Shown here in pieces: positions 47,482 through 58,154 of a stretch of DNA of 64,000 nucleotides. Each line of letters starts with the position of its first letter. Position 1 is the first letter of the stretch. The stretch spans positions 2,728,001 to 2,792,000 of the forward strand of contig JANATF010000001.1 in NCBI GenBank assembly GCA_029449245.1, in the 5' to 3' direction. This DNA comes from Mortierella alpina (taxonomy: Eukaryota; Mortierellomycota; Mortierellomycetes; Mortierellales; Mortierellaceae). The position numbers were made by a program, and so were the translations under genes. The notes under the pieces were generated by a model. That model made no database searches, had not been told where the DNA came from, and was given only the letters and a program-made list of their open reading frames with translations.

Positions 47482-47850
47482 TTGGTTACGAGGTTGCGTG
47501 GACTGGAATTCTTAACGACAAGGTTCCTTTTGGCAAAAATAGACGCGGCTGGGCAATATGGTCTTGTGTCTTTGTCAGGCAACCAGTTTGTTGTTGATCG
47601 TTCGTTCGCTGAAAAGATACTGGGAGGAAAGAGTACAGCAAGGTGGATAAACAAAGGTACGGCTTTGCTACAACAAAGAACAATCAAGGCATACTGTACA
47701 TGTGCCAAGAGAGGCTGCTATCGTAACTTCAAAGATGTCTTTGGTACAACGCAGTGTTTCTACATGGATGTGTCAGTAAGAAGAAATAGATCCGGAAAAA
47801 AAAAGAACATGGCAGTCGATCGTACAGTCGGTCGTCCTCGAGCGTCTTGA
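47482..47850 (+). CDS. Small unassigned open frame (possible element remnant)
   Basis: 122 codons starting MVTRLRGLEFLTTRFLLAKI and containing ARWINKGTALLQQRTIKAYC and a Cys-rich patch (CTCAKRGCYRNFKD). I do not recognise the family. No intron partners are evident and no close promoter motif is visible. A preceding short stem-loop and low GC suggest it may be a fragment of a mobile element. It may also be a chance frame. Confidence 0.25.
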   Translation: MVTRLRGLEFLTTRFLLAKIDAAGQYGLVSLSGNQFVVDRSFAEKILGGKSTARWINKGTALLQQRTIKAYCTCAKRGCYRNFKDVFGTTQCFYMDVSVRRNRSGKKKNMAVDRTVGRPRAS

Positions 47851-49265
47851 CATTTGCGCTTCCTTCGTAGGACAACTGCCTACCGTAGTAGCAGGCCGAG
47901 CGCAGCCATAAAGTATCAACAATGTCACTGGGAGAACATAGAAAAAAAAGGCAGGTATTTCCGAGTTGTTGTTTGTAATCAAGCTGCAGTAGACTAGGGA
48001 TAGAGCAGGCAGGATGGGCATGAGCATGGCACTTTCTTTTTTGCTCCGCTTAGGAAGGAATAAGTTCGCCCCGATAACGCGCTTTTCTTTTTTTTTGTTC
48101 TACTATTCTGCCACCGCCACCTGGGGGACACGAGTACGAGAAAAATTTATTCTGAGCACAACGGTTTTCTTGGCACACTTCTCTTTTCGCTTGGCGTCTT
48201 GGCATAACACCCTTCTTGCCAAGACTTTCTTTGTTCCCAACTTCCCGCTGCACTGGGCACTGGATAGAGTTCCTATGGAGATCGCCTGCTTGCTCCGGTG
48301 TCGGGATTACAGTCCGTCTTGCTGAAACATATCAACCACAGAATGGCAACGGGTTGCTCTCATACACAGCACCTACTCTGTCGCACAGTGAACTAGGGTC
48401 CCTTGCTTTTGCACACTCAACTCCCCGGAGAGCGAGAGAGAGAGAGGGAACGAGAAAAGAATGAACCCTGAACCTTCTTGCCACGAACGCGTCCCATGCA
48501 GAAATACGCCACGCCAAGAGAACTAATCAGTCCCGCCCCGCCAAGAAGGCCAAGAGAATCTTGTCGCCGGCTCTAAGATTCCATCCATCCATCATCCCTC
48601 CTATTCATCATCCCCAGCACCACCTATCCCGCGTCTTCGGTATAACAGCTACAGAGTTAACGTTCAATTCACTCACGATGCCGAAAGGTCTCGTATCCAC
48701 GATCTGGCAAAGTTGTACTCAAAAATTGAACGCTTGAAGTCTGAAATACCTTGTTCCTGAATGTTTTGCCGCTAAAGAGTGATTTGTTCGATGAAAGAGA
48801 GAAAGAATGAAAGAAGGTATGGAGAATACCCAGAACTTCTGTTTTTTTTCAGCTAAAGATATCAGCGCGGTTGTCTTTTTGTTGCCAGAGGTGTAAAGAT
48901 GTGGCGAAATGGCAAAGTAGACAGAACTGACGATGACTGCGACTGAGGAAAATTGTAGAGATACCCTCAGGCTTCGCGATTTCGCTTTGGATTTGAACTA
49001 TGTCGACAAGAGTAGATGGGATGGGGGGATTCTATTGATAACAATAGATCGCCGGGATGCTGTGGGATGTGTATGTTGATGCTCTTTTTTTTCTCCTTCA
49101 GCTGCAGATCGCATGGGTAGTATAAGTTAATAATAATCACGCCTGTACTATGTATGTCGTCAATGCAACACAGAGAGCTATGGCCAAGACCTTGCTCTTG
49201 TCGTGGATATTCAAACCCAACAACAGCCTGCTGGCAGGGACGCGACGTGCTGAACCTATTTCTTA

Positions 49266-49273
49266 TATAAAAA
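49266..49273 (+). promoter_or_regulatory. TATA box upstream of C2H2 gene
   Basis: TATAAAAA within TATATAAAAAGG, about 380 nt before the ATG at 49652, followed by a C/A-rich leader. A good TATA match; the leader length is plausible for a regulated fungal transcription factor. Confidence 0.5.
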
Positions 49274-49651
49274 GGACAAGGGTCGCTCCTCGGATTCCTT
49301 TTTTTTTCTTGTTTCATTCTTCACCACCTCATCAGGCAAAAGATACCCATCTTGCAAACCCTCTTCAACTTCACTCTGCTTCATTCAACAACCGTGGCAC
49401 AAGACAAAGCACACGATACTCGACTCGACAACGATATACCCACCGCTTCCATACTCTCACACCACGACGACTCTGCATTGTGATTCTCGCTTTTTCGCTT
49501 CGAGACCCTACTCGGAACTGTACCATCACACACATACAGATACACAAACTCTCTCATTACGCCACGGAGACTACGCCCAGCGCTTGTTCGTCGACCCTTT
49601 TTTAAACCATAACACCTTCGAGTTCAGTTCAAGTACCCTTTCATAAAAAAA

Positions 49652-51238
49652 ATGCAAGTCTACAAGGACGCAGATTTCCATCACCACCACGCAGCAGCAC
49701 CCTACAACATGTCTTTCTCTCCCTCACAGCACTCTCAGCACTCTCAGCAGCCCCAACACCCTTACAATCCCTACCCACATCAACATCAGCACCACCAACA
49801 TCAGCCCAACTGCCCACAATACACTCTTCGATCAAGCGCCTCACTTGCAACCGCCAGTGCTCGCGACTCTGCCTCTTCATCGGAGCCTCCTCAGGACATG
49901 TTCTTTGCGCTTGAGCGCCTTTTGATGGGCATCTCGCCTTTCCCCCCCTCGATGCCTACCAACCTGGCTGAACCGACATGCCCATCCCTGGACGATCAGA
50001 ACATGTCCGAATTCTCCCCGTCTTCATCTTCTCTATCCCCCTCCACATCGTCTGCACCTTCAGAGCCCTCTGATAAGCACTCGGGAGATAGCCTCGCACA
50101 GTTTTATGAAGACAGAGACCCTCGTCCTCAGCAGCAGCCCCAGAACAATTACCAGACTCCTCGTCTGCAATATCGCCAGCAGCTAGCCGGTTCAGAATGC
50201 TCCGGCCGATCCATGTCTCCTCCAGCATCTCCTTACAGCTGCATGTCCTCGTCACCGGCGATGAAGATCGAAGCCAGCCGCGATATGCCTTACTGGAGCC
50301 CCTCGACCCCAAGCTTGCAGATCGACCATCAGTGGAGCAACCATTCCAGCCCTTTGCTTTCACAGCAGCAACATCCTCTGCCAGCAGATCCGAAGAACCC
50401 TTCCGATTCATGGGGGTACCCGCTTTTTGAGCAGATGAGTCTTCCCATGAACATGCCCGATCTCGGCAACTGTGTCGCTCCCTCAGCATGCCAGCATACC
50501 GCCACTTCACCCAAATCAGCACAGTCCTTTAATCAGCCCGTGTCAAGCGCAAACGGTTGTTCAACGACCGCTACTGCCATGGGAACGGTGCCTTTAAACG
50601 CAAGACGCGCCGCTCGCACACCTCCTCACCGCCGCACATCCTCGGAATTGTCTGGTCTCCGTGCGTACGAGTCCATGGCCTATCGTGACTATAACCCGCA
50701 TCGCTGCTATCGCAACGCGACCTCGGCCGCATCCTCTTCCTCATCTCCCACGAACAACAACAACTACTACTACAATAACAGCAGCAGCAGTAGCAGCAAC
50801 ACTTTCCACAACAGCTCTAGTAGCAACGGCAGCACCAGCAGCAGCTATACCCAGTCCAACGCGGGCAACAACAACAACCACAACAACAGCAACAGCAGCA
50901 GCAGCAACAGCAACCCAGCAAGGATGAATCATCTTAATACCCGTGGTGGAGTCAAGTCGTACCCCTGCCCGACCTGCACAAAGCCATTCCCCACACGGAC
51001 GCAGCTCAAATCACATATGGCGATCCACACTGACAATTTCCCGTTCCCGTGCCTGTACGCTGGCTGCGATCTTCACTTTAAGCGCAAGCATGATCTGCGG
51101 AGACATGTGGATGCAAAGCACGCGTTGGTCAAGAAATACCTGTGCTCTGGAGGCTGTGGCGAGGGCTTTGGACGGAGGGATCAGATGGTTAGACATTTGA
51201 GAAGAGGCGCCTGTGGCCAGGGATTCCAGACTGAGTGA
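49652..51238 (+). CDS. C2H2 zinc-finger transcription factor (Crz1-like layout)
   Basis: A single-exon gene of 528 residues. The first ~430 residues are disordered: His/Gln runs, Ser/Pro-rich stretches, and Asn/Ser runs near 360-430. Three zinc fingers close the protein: YPCPTCTKPFPTRTQLKSHM...H, FPCLYAGCDLHFKRKHDLRR...H and a third reading YLCSGGCGEGFGRRDQMVRH, ending in RRGAC. Two fingers plus an atypical third ending in C resembles the Crz1/PrzA arrangement (calcineurin-responsive), but I see no clear PxIxIT docking motif and do not assign the name. Expected to be nuclear and DNA-binding. AATAAA at 51458-51463 is the likely polyadenylation signal. Absence of introns contrasts with its neighbours. 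Confidence 0.9.
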   Translation: MQVYKDADFHHHHAAAPYNMSFSPSQHSQHSQQPQHPYNPYPHQHQHHQHQPNCPQYTLRSSASLATASARDSASSSEPPQDMFFALERLLMGISPFPPSMPTNLAEPTCPSLDDQNMSEFSPSSSSLSPSTSSAPSEPSDKHSGDSLAQFYEDRDPRPQQQPQNNYQTPRLQYRQQLAGSECSGRSMSPPASPYSCMSSSPAMKIEASRDMPYWSPSTPSLQIDHQWSNHSSPLLSQQQHPLPADPKNPSDSWGYPLFEQMSLPMNMPDLGNCVAPSACQHTATSPKSAQSFNQPVSSANGCSTTATAMGTVPLNARRAARTPPHRRTSSELSGLRAYESMAYRDYNPHRCYRNATSAASSSSSPTNNNNYYYNNSSSSSSNTFHNSSSSNGSTSSSYTQSNAGNNNNHNNSNSSSSNSNPARMNHLNTRGGVKSYPCPTCTKPFPTRTQLKSHMAIHTDNFPFPCLYAGCDLHFKRKHDLRRHVDAKHALVKKYLCSGGCGEGFGRRDQMVRHLRRGACGQGFQTE

Positions 51239-51254
51239 ATACACAGGGGTAGAG

Positions 51255-51269
51255 ACTAGCGCTGGGAGC
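51255..51269. repeat. Candidate left terminal inverted repeat
   Basis: ACTAGCGCTGGGAGC matches the reverse complement of 58312-58326 (ACTAGGGATGGGAGC) at 13 of 15 positions. Outside it lies AGAG (51251-51254), which recurs outside the right copy (58327-58330), like a 4-bp target-site duplication. Found by eye; chance is not excluded. It starts only 16 nt after the C2H2 stop codon, which would put that gene's polyadenylation signal inside the element. Confidence 0.35.
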
Positions 51270-51279
51270 AGAGCGGAAT

Positions 51280-51345
51280 CTTCGCTCCAACGAGCAGCTC
51301 GCTCCAAGCGAGCGAAAGGCGAAACTTTTGTGTCGCTCGCTCTGT
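51280..51345. repeat. GAGCGA/TCGCTC-rich hairpin cluster (left)
   Basis: Several TCGCTC and GAGCGA hexamers occur within 65 bp, forming a short perfect stem GCTCGCT-CCA-AGCGAGC at 51297-51313. A similar hexamer cluster lies at 58251-58293 on the other side of the PIN-Fanzor gene. Confidence 0.6.
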
Positions 51346-51788
51346 TCATACTTTAACTTCAAAGTACGCCCCTCTTGCTTGCCTGTCTCTTTCTGTTACT
51401 GTTTTCGTGCACATGCCGATACTGTACACCCTACTCTGATACTCGACGCCTTCCCACAATAAAGTAATAAGCACAATGGCACAGACCGCATCCTCCTTTG
51501 AACGTTAAGACTAAGCATGGTATGAGGAGCAAGGATGGCACTTTGACGAACACAACGACTTTGTCGATAAGAATGGTCAGTCAACACATCACTGCTGCGA
51601 CTTTTGGCGCCTGGCCAGCAACCAGTTGTCACCCCTGCCTAACTCTTACGACAAACCCGATCCATATCGAAAGGAATCTCGACAATCGCACTAGTGGCAA
51701 GAAACATTACGAGTTCGTTCAATGTATTATAGAATGAGGTCCTTCTAGATACTGGACCAGAAAATTAACCATTAACCATTTCTTATCT

Positions 51789-52166
51789 TCAAGGCTGTCT
51801 TCTTTTCTCGGCACTTGACTCGAGCCTTACAGGAAGAGGATCAGGATTCAGGGTTTGCGTCCCATCACTCCTCAGGTTCTCTATGAACTCAAAGAGTTTC
51901 CTAGCACGAAAGTCATGCTGAAGATGCTCAAGATGTTCTTCCTCTGTGAAGAGCACGTTGCAAAGACACTGCAAAAGTGCATTAGCAAAGCAACGGTTGC
52001 CCATGTTGTAAAGGCCATGGTTGCCGGACATTGGGTTGACGGACATTGCAGAATAGTTTTGGTTGATATCTGTAATCGTGACAATAGAACACTTGCAAAA
52101 GGAAGACGAGGGTGTAAAGTGAAGAGTGTCGGCGTGAAAAACAATCGTTGATTCGACACAGTGCAC
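51789..52166 (-). pseudogene. Ubiquitin-specific protease (USP) N-terminal fragment
   Basis: The frame contains GNHGLYNMGNRCFANALLQC, the USP catalytic Cys-box (normally GLxNLGNTCYxNSxLQ), with the Cys kept. It then reads FTEEEHLEHLQHDFRARKLF and stops after about 45 more residues. The His-box and the rest of the ~300-residue catalytic domain are absent, so it cannot be a working protease. A possible splice donor (GTAAGG) follows LNPDPLP, but I found no downstream exon. It is probably a gene fragment carried or trapped near the PIN-Fanzor locus. Confidence 0.6.
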
Positions 52167-52690
52167 GCGGCGAGAATAGCACAGACTCCACCGTCCTGCA
52201 ACAATAGCATTTTAAGATTGCGCACTATAGACGATGGTTGCTGCAACCTCCATCTCTGGTGCATGCGCCCGCCAGACGGACATGTGAGGTGATTCGGCTT
52301 GATGGTCGTGGTAAACGATATAAGCAATCAGTCTAGCAGTGACGCGCGCGTCCGGACTCTACTTTGTTCCCATGTAGTTGTCAGAAACGGTCTTTCTGTG
52401 ATCTGGAGTGATCGTTGGAGAAAGCTGAACCTCGCGTCCGGACGCTTGTACTACTCTTGGAATATACAGTAAATATCGGTCCTTATCAATACGAGCTCCC
52501 TGAAGTACCATCTCCTTGTCTGCAATGCTCCTGGATCCAGGCTAAAAGTCCAGTAGTGACGAGACACCACAGCGTGGACAATATATGCTGCATGTTCTTT
52601 TAAGTGATGCCTCTAAGTTGTGGTAAAACCCCGAGCTGCTTTCCTCTTTGTTTGGGCCAAAAGTAATATATCTTATTCTTACGATCCCTT

Positions 52691-52930
52691 TCATTTTTGC
52701 CGTATCTTTTCACCATCATCCCATCCTTTCATAACGCTCGCACTCTGACCCTGCCTTCACCTTCATTCTTCACACAGTTCTCATTTTTGCCGTATCGTTT
52801 CACTTTCACCATCACCTCATCCTTTCATAACGCTCGCACTCTGACCCTGCTGCCTTCATTCTTCACATAGTTCTCATTTTTGCCGTATCGTTTCACCATC
52901 ATCCCACCTTTTCAAAACGCTCGCACTCCG
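52691..52930. repeat. Three tandem ~90-bp repeats upstream of the PIN-Fanzor start
   Basis: Units begin TCATTTTTGCCGTATC at 52691, 52781 and 52874 (periods 90 and 93 bp). Each continues through a TTTCACC-rich stretch to AACGCTCGCACTC; the third unit is cut short about 20 bp before the ATG at 52948. The repeats therefore form the immediate promoter or 5' leader of the gene. Confidence 0.85.
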
Positions 52931-52947
52931 AGCAAACACTTTCAGCC

Positions 52948-55900
52948 ATGGGTCTACATGGCTTTTTCCAGTTCCTAGAAGAGTTTGACATACAGGGACA
53001 GCGCATGTCCCCGGAGGAGACCAAGACCCATGTCGTTCAACTAGACCTGTTTGGCTGCTATTATTTTTTCATAAAGCACTGGCTGGTCGAAGAAGACATG
53101 CGTAGACTGAAAAGGACGCGACAGCAACAAAAGCAACAGCAACCAGGTCCCCCCAGGCTCTATATAAACGAGAACGACCCTTCCAGGCTATCCACGACCC
53201 CCCCACGAGCGTCAACTCACCAGCCTGTTGTGCATGCATTACACCGCATGCTTACAAAACATTTTTCGCCTGAACTCACTCGAATCCACGCTGGTGACAA
53301 GTTCTCCACGACCCAAAAGAACGTAGGGCAAGAAGACCGCGCCAAGCAGAAGGAGACGAATCTCCAAAAGCTTGCCTCTGCTGTGGACCAGTTGCCACGT
53401 CAAGGGCAGCGAAAGCGACGCAAGGCTTTCTGCAGCATCCGAAGGCAGCTCACAGCTTGCCGGCCTGTCCGGCATTCGGATATCAACAACATCGTCACCG
53501 GGCTACGGGCACTCGGTTGGAACGTTTGTGAATGCCCTGGGGAGAGTGATGTGTGTGTTGCGCGTCACCTCTGTGGGGTCCAGGCGGTTCCAGCGTCTGT
53601 GGATTCAGATCTGTTTCTGCATTCAACCGTCGATTGTGTGCTAAGAAAGGTCGGCAAGGGCGGCGGCTTCTTTCAGTACAAAGTGGACGACGTCCGCCGG
53701 GGACTCAAGCTGTCGGAGCTTCAATACCTAGTCCTCGGGATGGTGTCCCGAAGTGACTACGCCAAAAACGTCCCCAACATGGGACTGAAGCGAAACTGCA
53801 AGGCAATCCAGGCACTCAAGTCACCACCAATTCCAGATGGGTATTTCCGCCTTGTTAGCAACCTGTATCGACTACTTCAAGATCAGGTTATCCAGCTTTG
53901 CGGAGACGACGCCGCGGAAACTCCGAGTCCGCTGGGCATCCTTTACGATCTCGTAGAGGATGCCATAAGCTACGTGCATCATATTCAAGTCAGTCTCCTC
54001 GAGTCCGAGGATCCCGAGGAGCCCCCTACCAGCGCGGATGCAGACACTCCAATGGAGGCAGCCGAGGAGGAGGCCGAGGAGGAGGAGGCCGAGGCCGATG
54101 AGCAAGAGACGGCCAAGACTGGTCTCGAGTGGGAGGCGCCCGATGAGCGCGTCAATGGTATGCTTTTGAAGCTCACCAGCCTGGCGAACATCATCAAGTG
54201 CCGATTCGACGCTGCTAAAGAGCAGGACAGGCTTCCTAGCGAGGCTCCGCACTCCCCAATATCGTTCGAAATCGATGGTGACATGCCCACGACCCTTCTG
54301 CAGCTGACGTTTGATGCCAAGACGCTCCTGACGGAGGCGACAACCATCTTGAAGCAGCTTCTTGATGACTACAAGAAAGCTGTTAAAGTTAAGCTGGACA
54401 CGTCAGCGTCCTGGGACATCTTCGTGTGTCAAAAGGAAGACCACAGGCCGCCGCCTGAGCAAGAGAGTCGACAACAAGAACTTGAGAAGCAATACAAGGC
54501 CTACCTCGATCTCCTGGGGTTCGTGGTACCTTTGGGTTTGGACGAGAACCCTGTAGATGATGCAGAAACGACCGAAATTTCGAGGTAAGAGGAACACATG
54601 GGCTCTTTTTTTTTTGTCAAAGGGCGTTTGCAACTGGTTTTTTTTGAGGGTTCAATAGAACGCGCATTGACCTCCCCCTTTCTTTTTTTCTCAAGGCCCT
54701 TTCCCAAAAAGATCTACGCAGCTCACTTGGTCGATTTGACAAGAACGCAAGGTGGTGCTCCTTCATCAGTCCCCCCGCAGCCGCCTCCTGGTCCAACTTC
54801 GTCACCACCCAGCCCTGGGGGGTCCAAGGCAAAGTCGAAGAAGCAGAAGCAGAAGCAAAAGCCCAAAGAGCCGCCCAAAGAGCCGCCCAAGGAGCCGCCC
54901 AAGAGGAAGTTGTCCCAGAAACAGCTTGCAGCCCAGAAGGCACGAGAGGAGAAGAAAAAAGAGAAAGAGGCCAAGAAGCTGGCTGCCAAGAAGGAGAAGG
55001 AGGCGAAGAAGCTGGAGGCCAAGAAGCTTCGACAGGAGGAGAAGAAGAAAGAGAAGGAAGCGAAGAGGAAAGCTCAGCCTCTGAAACGCCCGTCCAAGAA
55101 GATGAAGTACAACAAGAGCAGCAAAGGCGCGCGGAGCCTCAAGCTTGGGATTACACCTGGATCGGGTAAGACTTTTTTTTTTAATATTATTTCTTTGAAC
55201 AAAACGGCCGTGTCTGGATGAAAAAACAACAACTAGATGACTGACAATGAACTCCCTCATAATGTAGAGTCAAAGGTCAAGAGGGTGACAAGTGTTGCCA
55301 CAAAAACCAAAAAAGCCCTGCAAAAGGCTCACGGCTTGGTGACGCTTGAGACCGGCTCCATCCGAGGCCTGTTGGCCGAGAATGTCCGGGTTGCCCACAA
55401 GATGTACAGTCAAAAGTACAACTTGGAAGGAGCCTGCGTGACAGATCTCGACAACATTTCTGTCCGAATCGAGCAGACGATGGAGCAGGTGGTGGACTTT
55501 ATGAATAACAGTCGCCGGTGGATCCATCTGACCATCGACCTGCTGATCTCCAGGGAGGTCGCGATCGCCAGGGACCTTGGCGAAGACCATGAATCCCCGG
55601 TCCTCATGGCTCTGCTCCACCAGACGACGTGCCAGAATATTGTTGGAGGGATTGGGAGATATCTCAGAATGTCTTGGGACGAACTCGTTGTCGAGGATGA
55701 GAAGATGCTATCTGCAGAAGCCGAGGACCAGCCGCAGCAAGAGGACGTCGAGATGGAACCCACTGAGGAAACCGAGGATCGTGAGGAGCCAGAGGACGTC
55801 GAGATGAGTGTCGCTGACCCAGCAGAGGACGTCGAGATGAGTGTCGCTGACCCAGCAGAGGACGTCGAGATGAGTGTTGCTGATCCAGCAGAGGGCCAAA

Positions 55901-58154
55901 CTCCTGCAGTTTCCGAGGCTGCGAGCCGGCAACAAAATCCAGAGGATGAGAGTCAGCAAGACCCCGATGCTGAAGATCAACCTCAGCAAGACCCCGGTGC
56001 CGACGATCAACTTCAACAAGGCCTCGAGGCCGAACCTGAGGGCCAACAGCAAGACATCGAGGCTGCGGTGGTACATCCAGTCATGGCTGTCAGCTACAAT
56101 CGAGTGGCGATTGATGCCGTGATGGATGTCTACCGGTCTATAGGGCACACTGGAACGGCTGCCATTCTCCCGAACCCACCATGCACTGTGAAAACTGTTT
56201 TCTATACAATGGTCAGTGAAATCGCTGCACAGCTCGGTCAGTTCTACACTCGGCTAGAGTTTGAGCTGCTCTTGAAGGTAACTAACTCGAACGCCGCTCT
56301 GGCCACAAACACACAAATGCACTTGATGCATACATATGTCAAGACAGAGAGACTCACTCACATACTTTACACTTGTTCCTCTTAGGTGAACGACTTTCTC
56401 AGGCGCCAGGGCAAGGAGGAGCGAGAGGAGCACAGCGAGCTGAGGGACAAGATAAGCCTTTGGTTCCGCAGAAACCTAATGCTGCCAAAAGGGGAGAGAT
56501 GGAACTTGTACCCCCAGGCTGGCTTTCAGGAGGGCTACGTGACATTCAGCGAGTTGGGCCTACTCGAGGTGCTCTGGGCTAAAGGCGGTGAGACGACGCC
56601 ACTTATGAAGATGTTCTTTGGCAACAGGGACGACATGCATGACTTGCCTTTCCACCTGTTTGTGCACCACACAAATCATGCGCGTCGTACAATGCCGCTG
56701 CACGAGTACATGCGGTTGAAAGAGATGCCGCCTGAGAACTGTAAGTCTAGCCTTGACATGAAGCACTACTGTAATGCGATCAAAAGCTGCTGCTGACATT
56801 AGATTTCTGCGCTCATTTTTGTTGTCTAGTGACCGAAGGACATAAGCGACTCCTCATCAAAAAGTTCCAAGTGACGACTGGCACCATCAGGACTAATGGT
56901 CGAGTCGTGCAGGCGATTGCCAGCAATACCAAACGCAAAGCGAAAAAGGCCGACAGCCAAGTCGCTGGTTCTGCCCAAACCAGTCCCCTGCAGCCAGCTA
57001 CCTCAGGCGAGTCGTCGGCCTCTCAGCAGACTGTTGCTCCGAAGCGCAAGTCGGTCTTGGACGACATTCCATACCTCCACAAGTGGTTGGCCGATCCTGC
57101 AAATCGCCAGAAGCACTTTCCTGTGCGCGTTGGTAATCCGACCGGTACTGGCAATCTCGCTGTCATCGGGATCGACTTGGGAGTTGTCGTTCCATGCGCT
57201 GCAGCGGCTCTCTACGCCCCCTCACGAGACCGTGAGGTTGTCAACGCCATCGTTACCCAGCGATCGATGTACGAGTCCAGCAATCGGTTTGCTCGCAGCC
57301 TTCGACTCTCCAAGTCAAAGCCAGTCAGCTCAGACAACCTGAGTTGTGGTCTATCTGCCTCGATCCGACAGACACATGGAGCGCCAATTGAACTCCCCAG
57401 CATCAGCGAATACGAGTCTAGTATTCCTGATCGGCAGTCCCCTGAGCCCAATGATGTGGTGGAGTATGCGCTATGGCTCAAGACGCACCAACTGGCCATG
57501 CTCAGCTTTTACCAGTCGGCGGGGATCAAACGGAAGCAGTGGGCCAACCGCCGTGCCAAGCGAGCAGACTATGAGCAGGTGCTGAACGTTGTCCTCAGAA
57601 CGATCGGCACCCGGACAGGCGATGTACAGCGGAGTCCTGGGCTGGATGTCGTTGTCGTTCTTGGCGATGGGCAGTTTGAGGGTGTCCGTGGACGAGCCTC
57701 CTTCCACGAGAAGGTCGCCGAGTTTTTGTACCAAAAGGTGAGATTTCTTTTTTTTTTTTTTTCTATTGGCTGCCCCTCTTTTTTTCTATTGGCTCGACCT
57801 TGACTGATACGAGACTGACACAATTTTCCTATCTTACATCGTACCTAAAAGCTGACGGCTCTTGGCATCCCGGTCACCAAAGTGGATGAGTACAAGACCA
57901 GCAGCGTGTGCCCTCGCTGCGATGCTGCCGTCACGAAGGAGATGCGCCGGGTTACCTGCACTGCCTGCAATGTGCCGATGCATAGAGATAGCGCGGGAGC
58001 GCACAATATCGCTCGCATCGGCATGGCCCAGCTCCTCCAACAACCAAGGCCGGCGTCCCTCCGACGCCCCACCCAGGTCCAACCCGCAGCCCAAGATGAA
58101 GGAGACTTTGCCCAGGCTGAAGAGGAGGATGAAGGAGACTTTGGTCTCGATTAA
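52948..58154 (+). CDS. PIN (FEN1/XPG-like)-Fanzor (TnpB-like RuvC) fusion nuclease
   Basis: Six exons (52948-54584, 54696-55165, 55268-56277, 56386-56740, 56830-57737, 57852-58154) encode about 1560 residues. Residues 1-290 look like a FEN1/XPG nuclease: MGLHGFFQFLEE start, VVQLDLF (D33), ECPGESDV (E199, D201), SVDSDLF (D219, D221), SRSDY (D270), then a helix-hairpin-helix-like NVPNMGLKRNCKAI. The FEN1 D86 position is unclear (HAGDK, residues 114-118). Residues 545-700 are a Lys/Glu-rich linker. Residues 1040-1560 are Fanzor/TnpB-like: RuvC-I VIGIDLGV (D1273), RuvC-II region VVVLGDGQF (G1436, no Glu), alternative Glu in DEYKTS (E1473), zinc ribbon C1480/C1483/C1496/C1499, RuvC-III MHRDSAGAHN (D1506). 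Fanzors are eukaryotic RNA-guided DNA nucleases linked to transposons. Intact motifs and in-phase introns suggest an active gene. Confidence 0.88.
55792..55890 (+). repeat. 33-bp x 3 in-frame coding repeat
   Basis: Three copies encode EDVEMSVADPA inside exon 3 of the PIN-Fanzor gene, within an acidic Gln/Glu/Asp-rich insertion. Copies 1 and 2 are identical; copy 3 has two silent changes. This implies recent expansion. Confidence 0.9.

Larger units (their letters stand above)
46840..49651. other. Long intergenic region between Pumilio and C2H2 genes
   Basis: 2.8 kb. The left part is the Pumilio 3' region with four TGTATA motifs (47083, 47253, 47270, 47325). A perfect 7-bp stem, CGTAGCG-ACTA-CGCTACG, lies at 47378-47395, followed by a 122-codon open frame (47482-47850) of unknown meaning. 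A TATA-like box for the C2H2 gene is at 49266-49273. Nothing else is supportable. Confidence 0.55.
51239..52947. other. Left flank of the PIN-Fanzor gene
   Basis: 1.7 kb between the C2H2 stop and the PIN-Fanzor start. It holds a candidate terminal repeat (51255-51269), a GAGCGA-type hairpin cluster (51280-51345), a ubiquitin-protease-like fragment on the minus strand (51789-52166), and three tandem ~90-bp repeats (52691-52930) ending just before the ATG. Confidence 0.6.

Noticed and set aside
52948-54588. Treating the PIN part as a separate gene ending at 54588
   Set aside because: The stop follows a strong GTAAGA donor; splicing to 54696 keeps frame, and four further in-phase introns carry the reading frame to the Fanzor domain.
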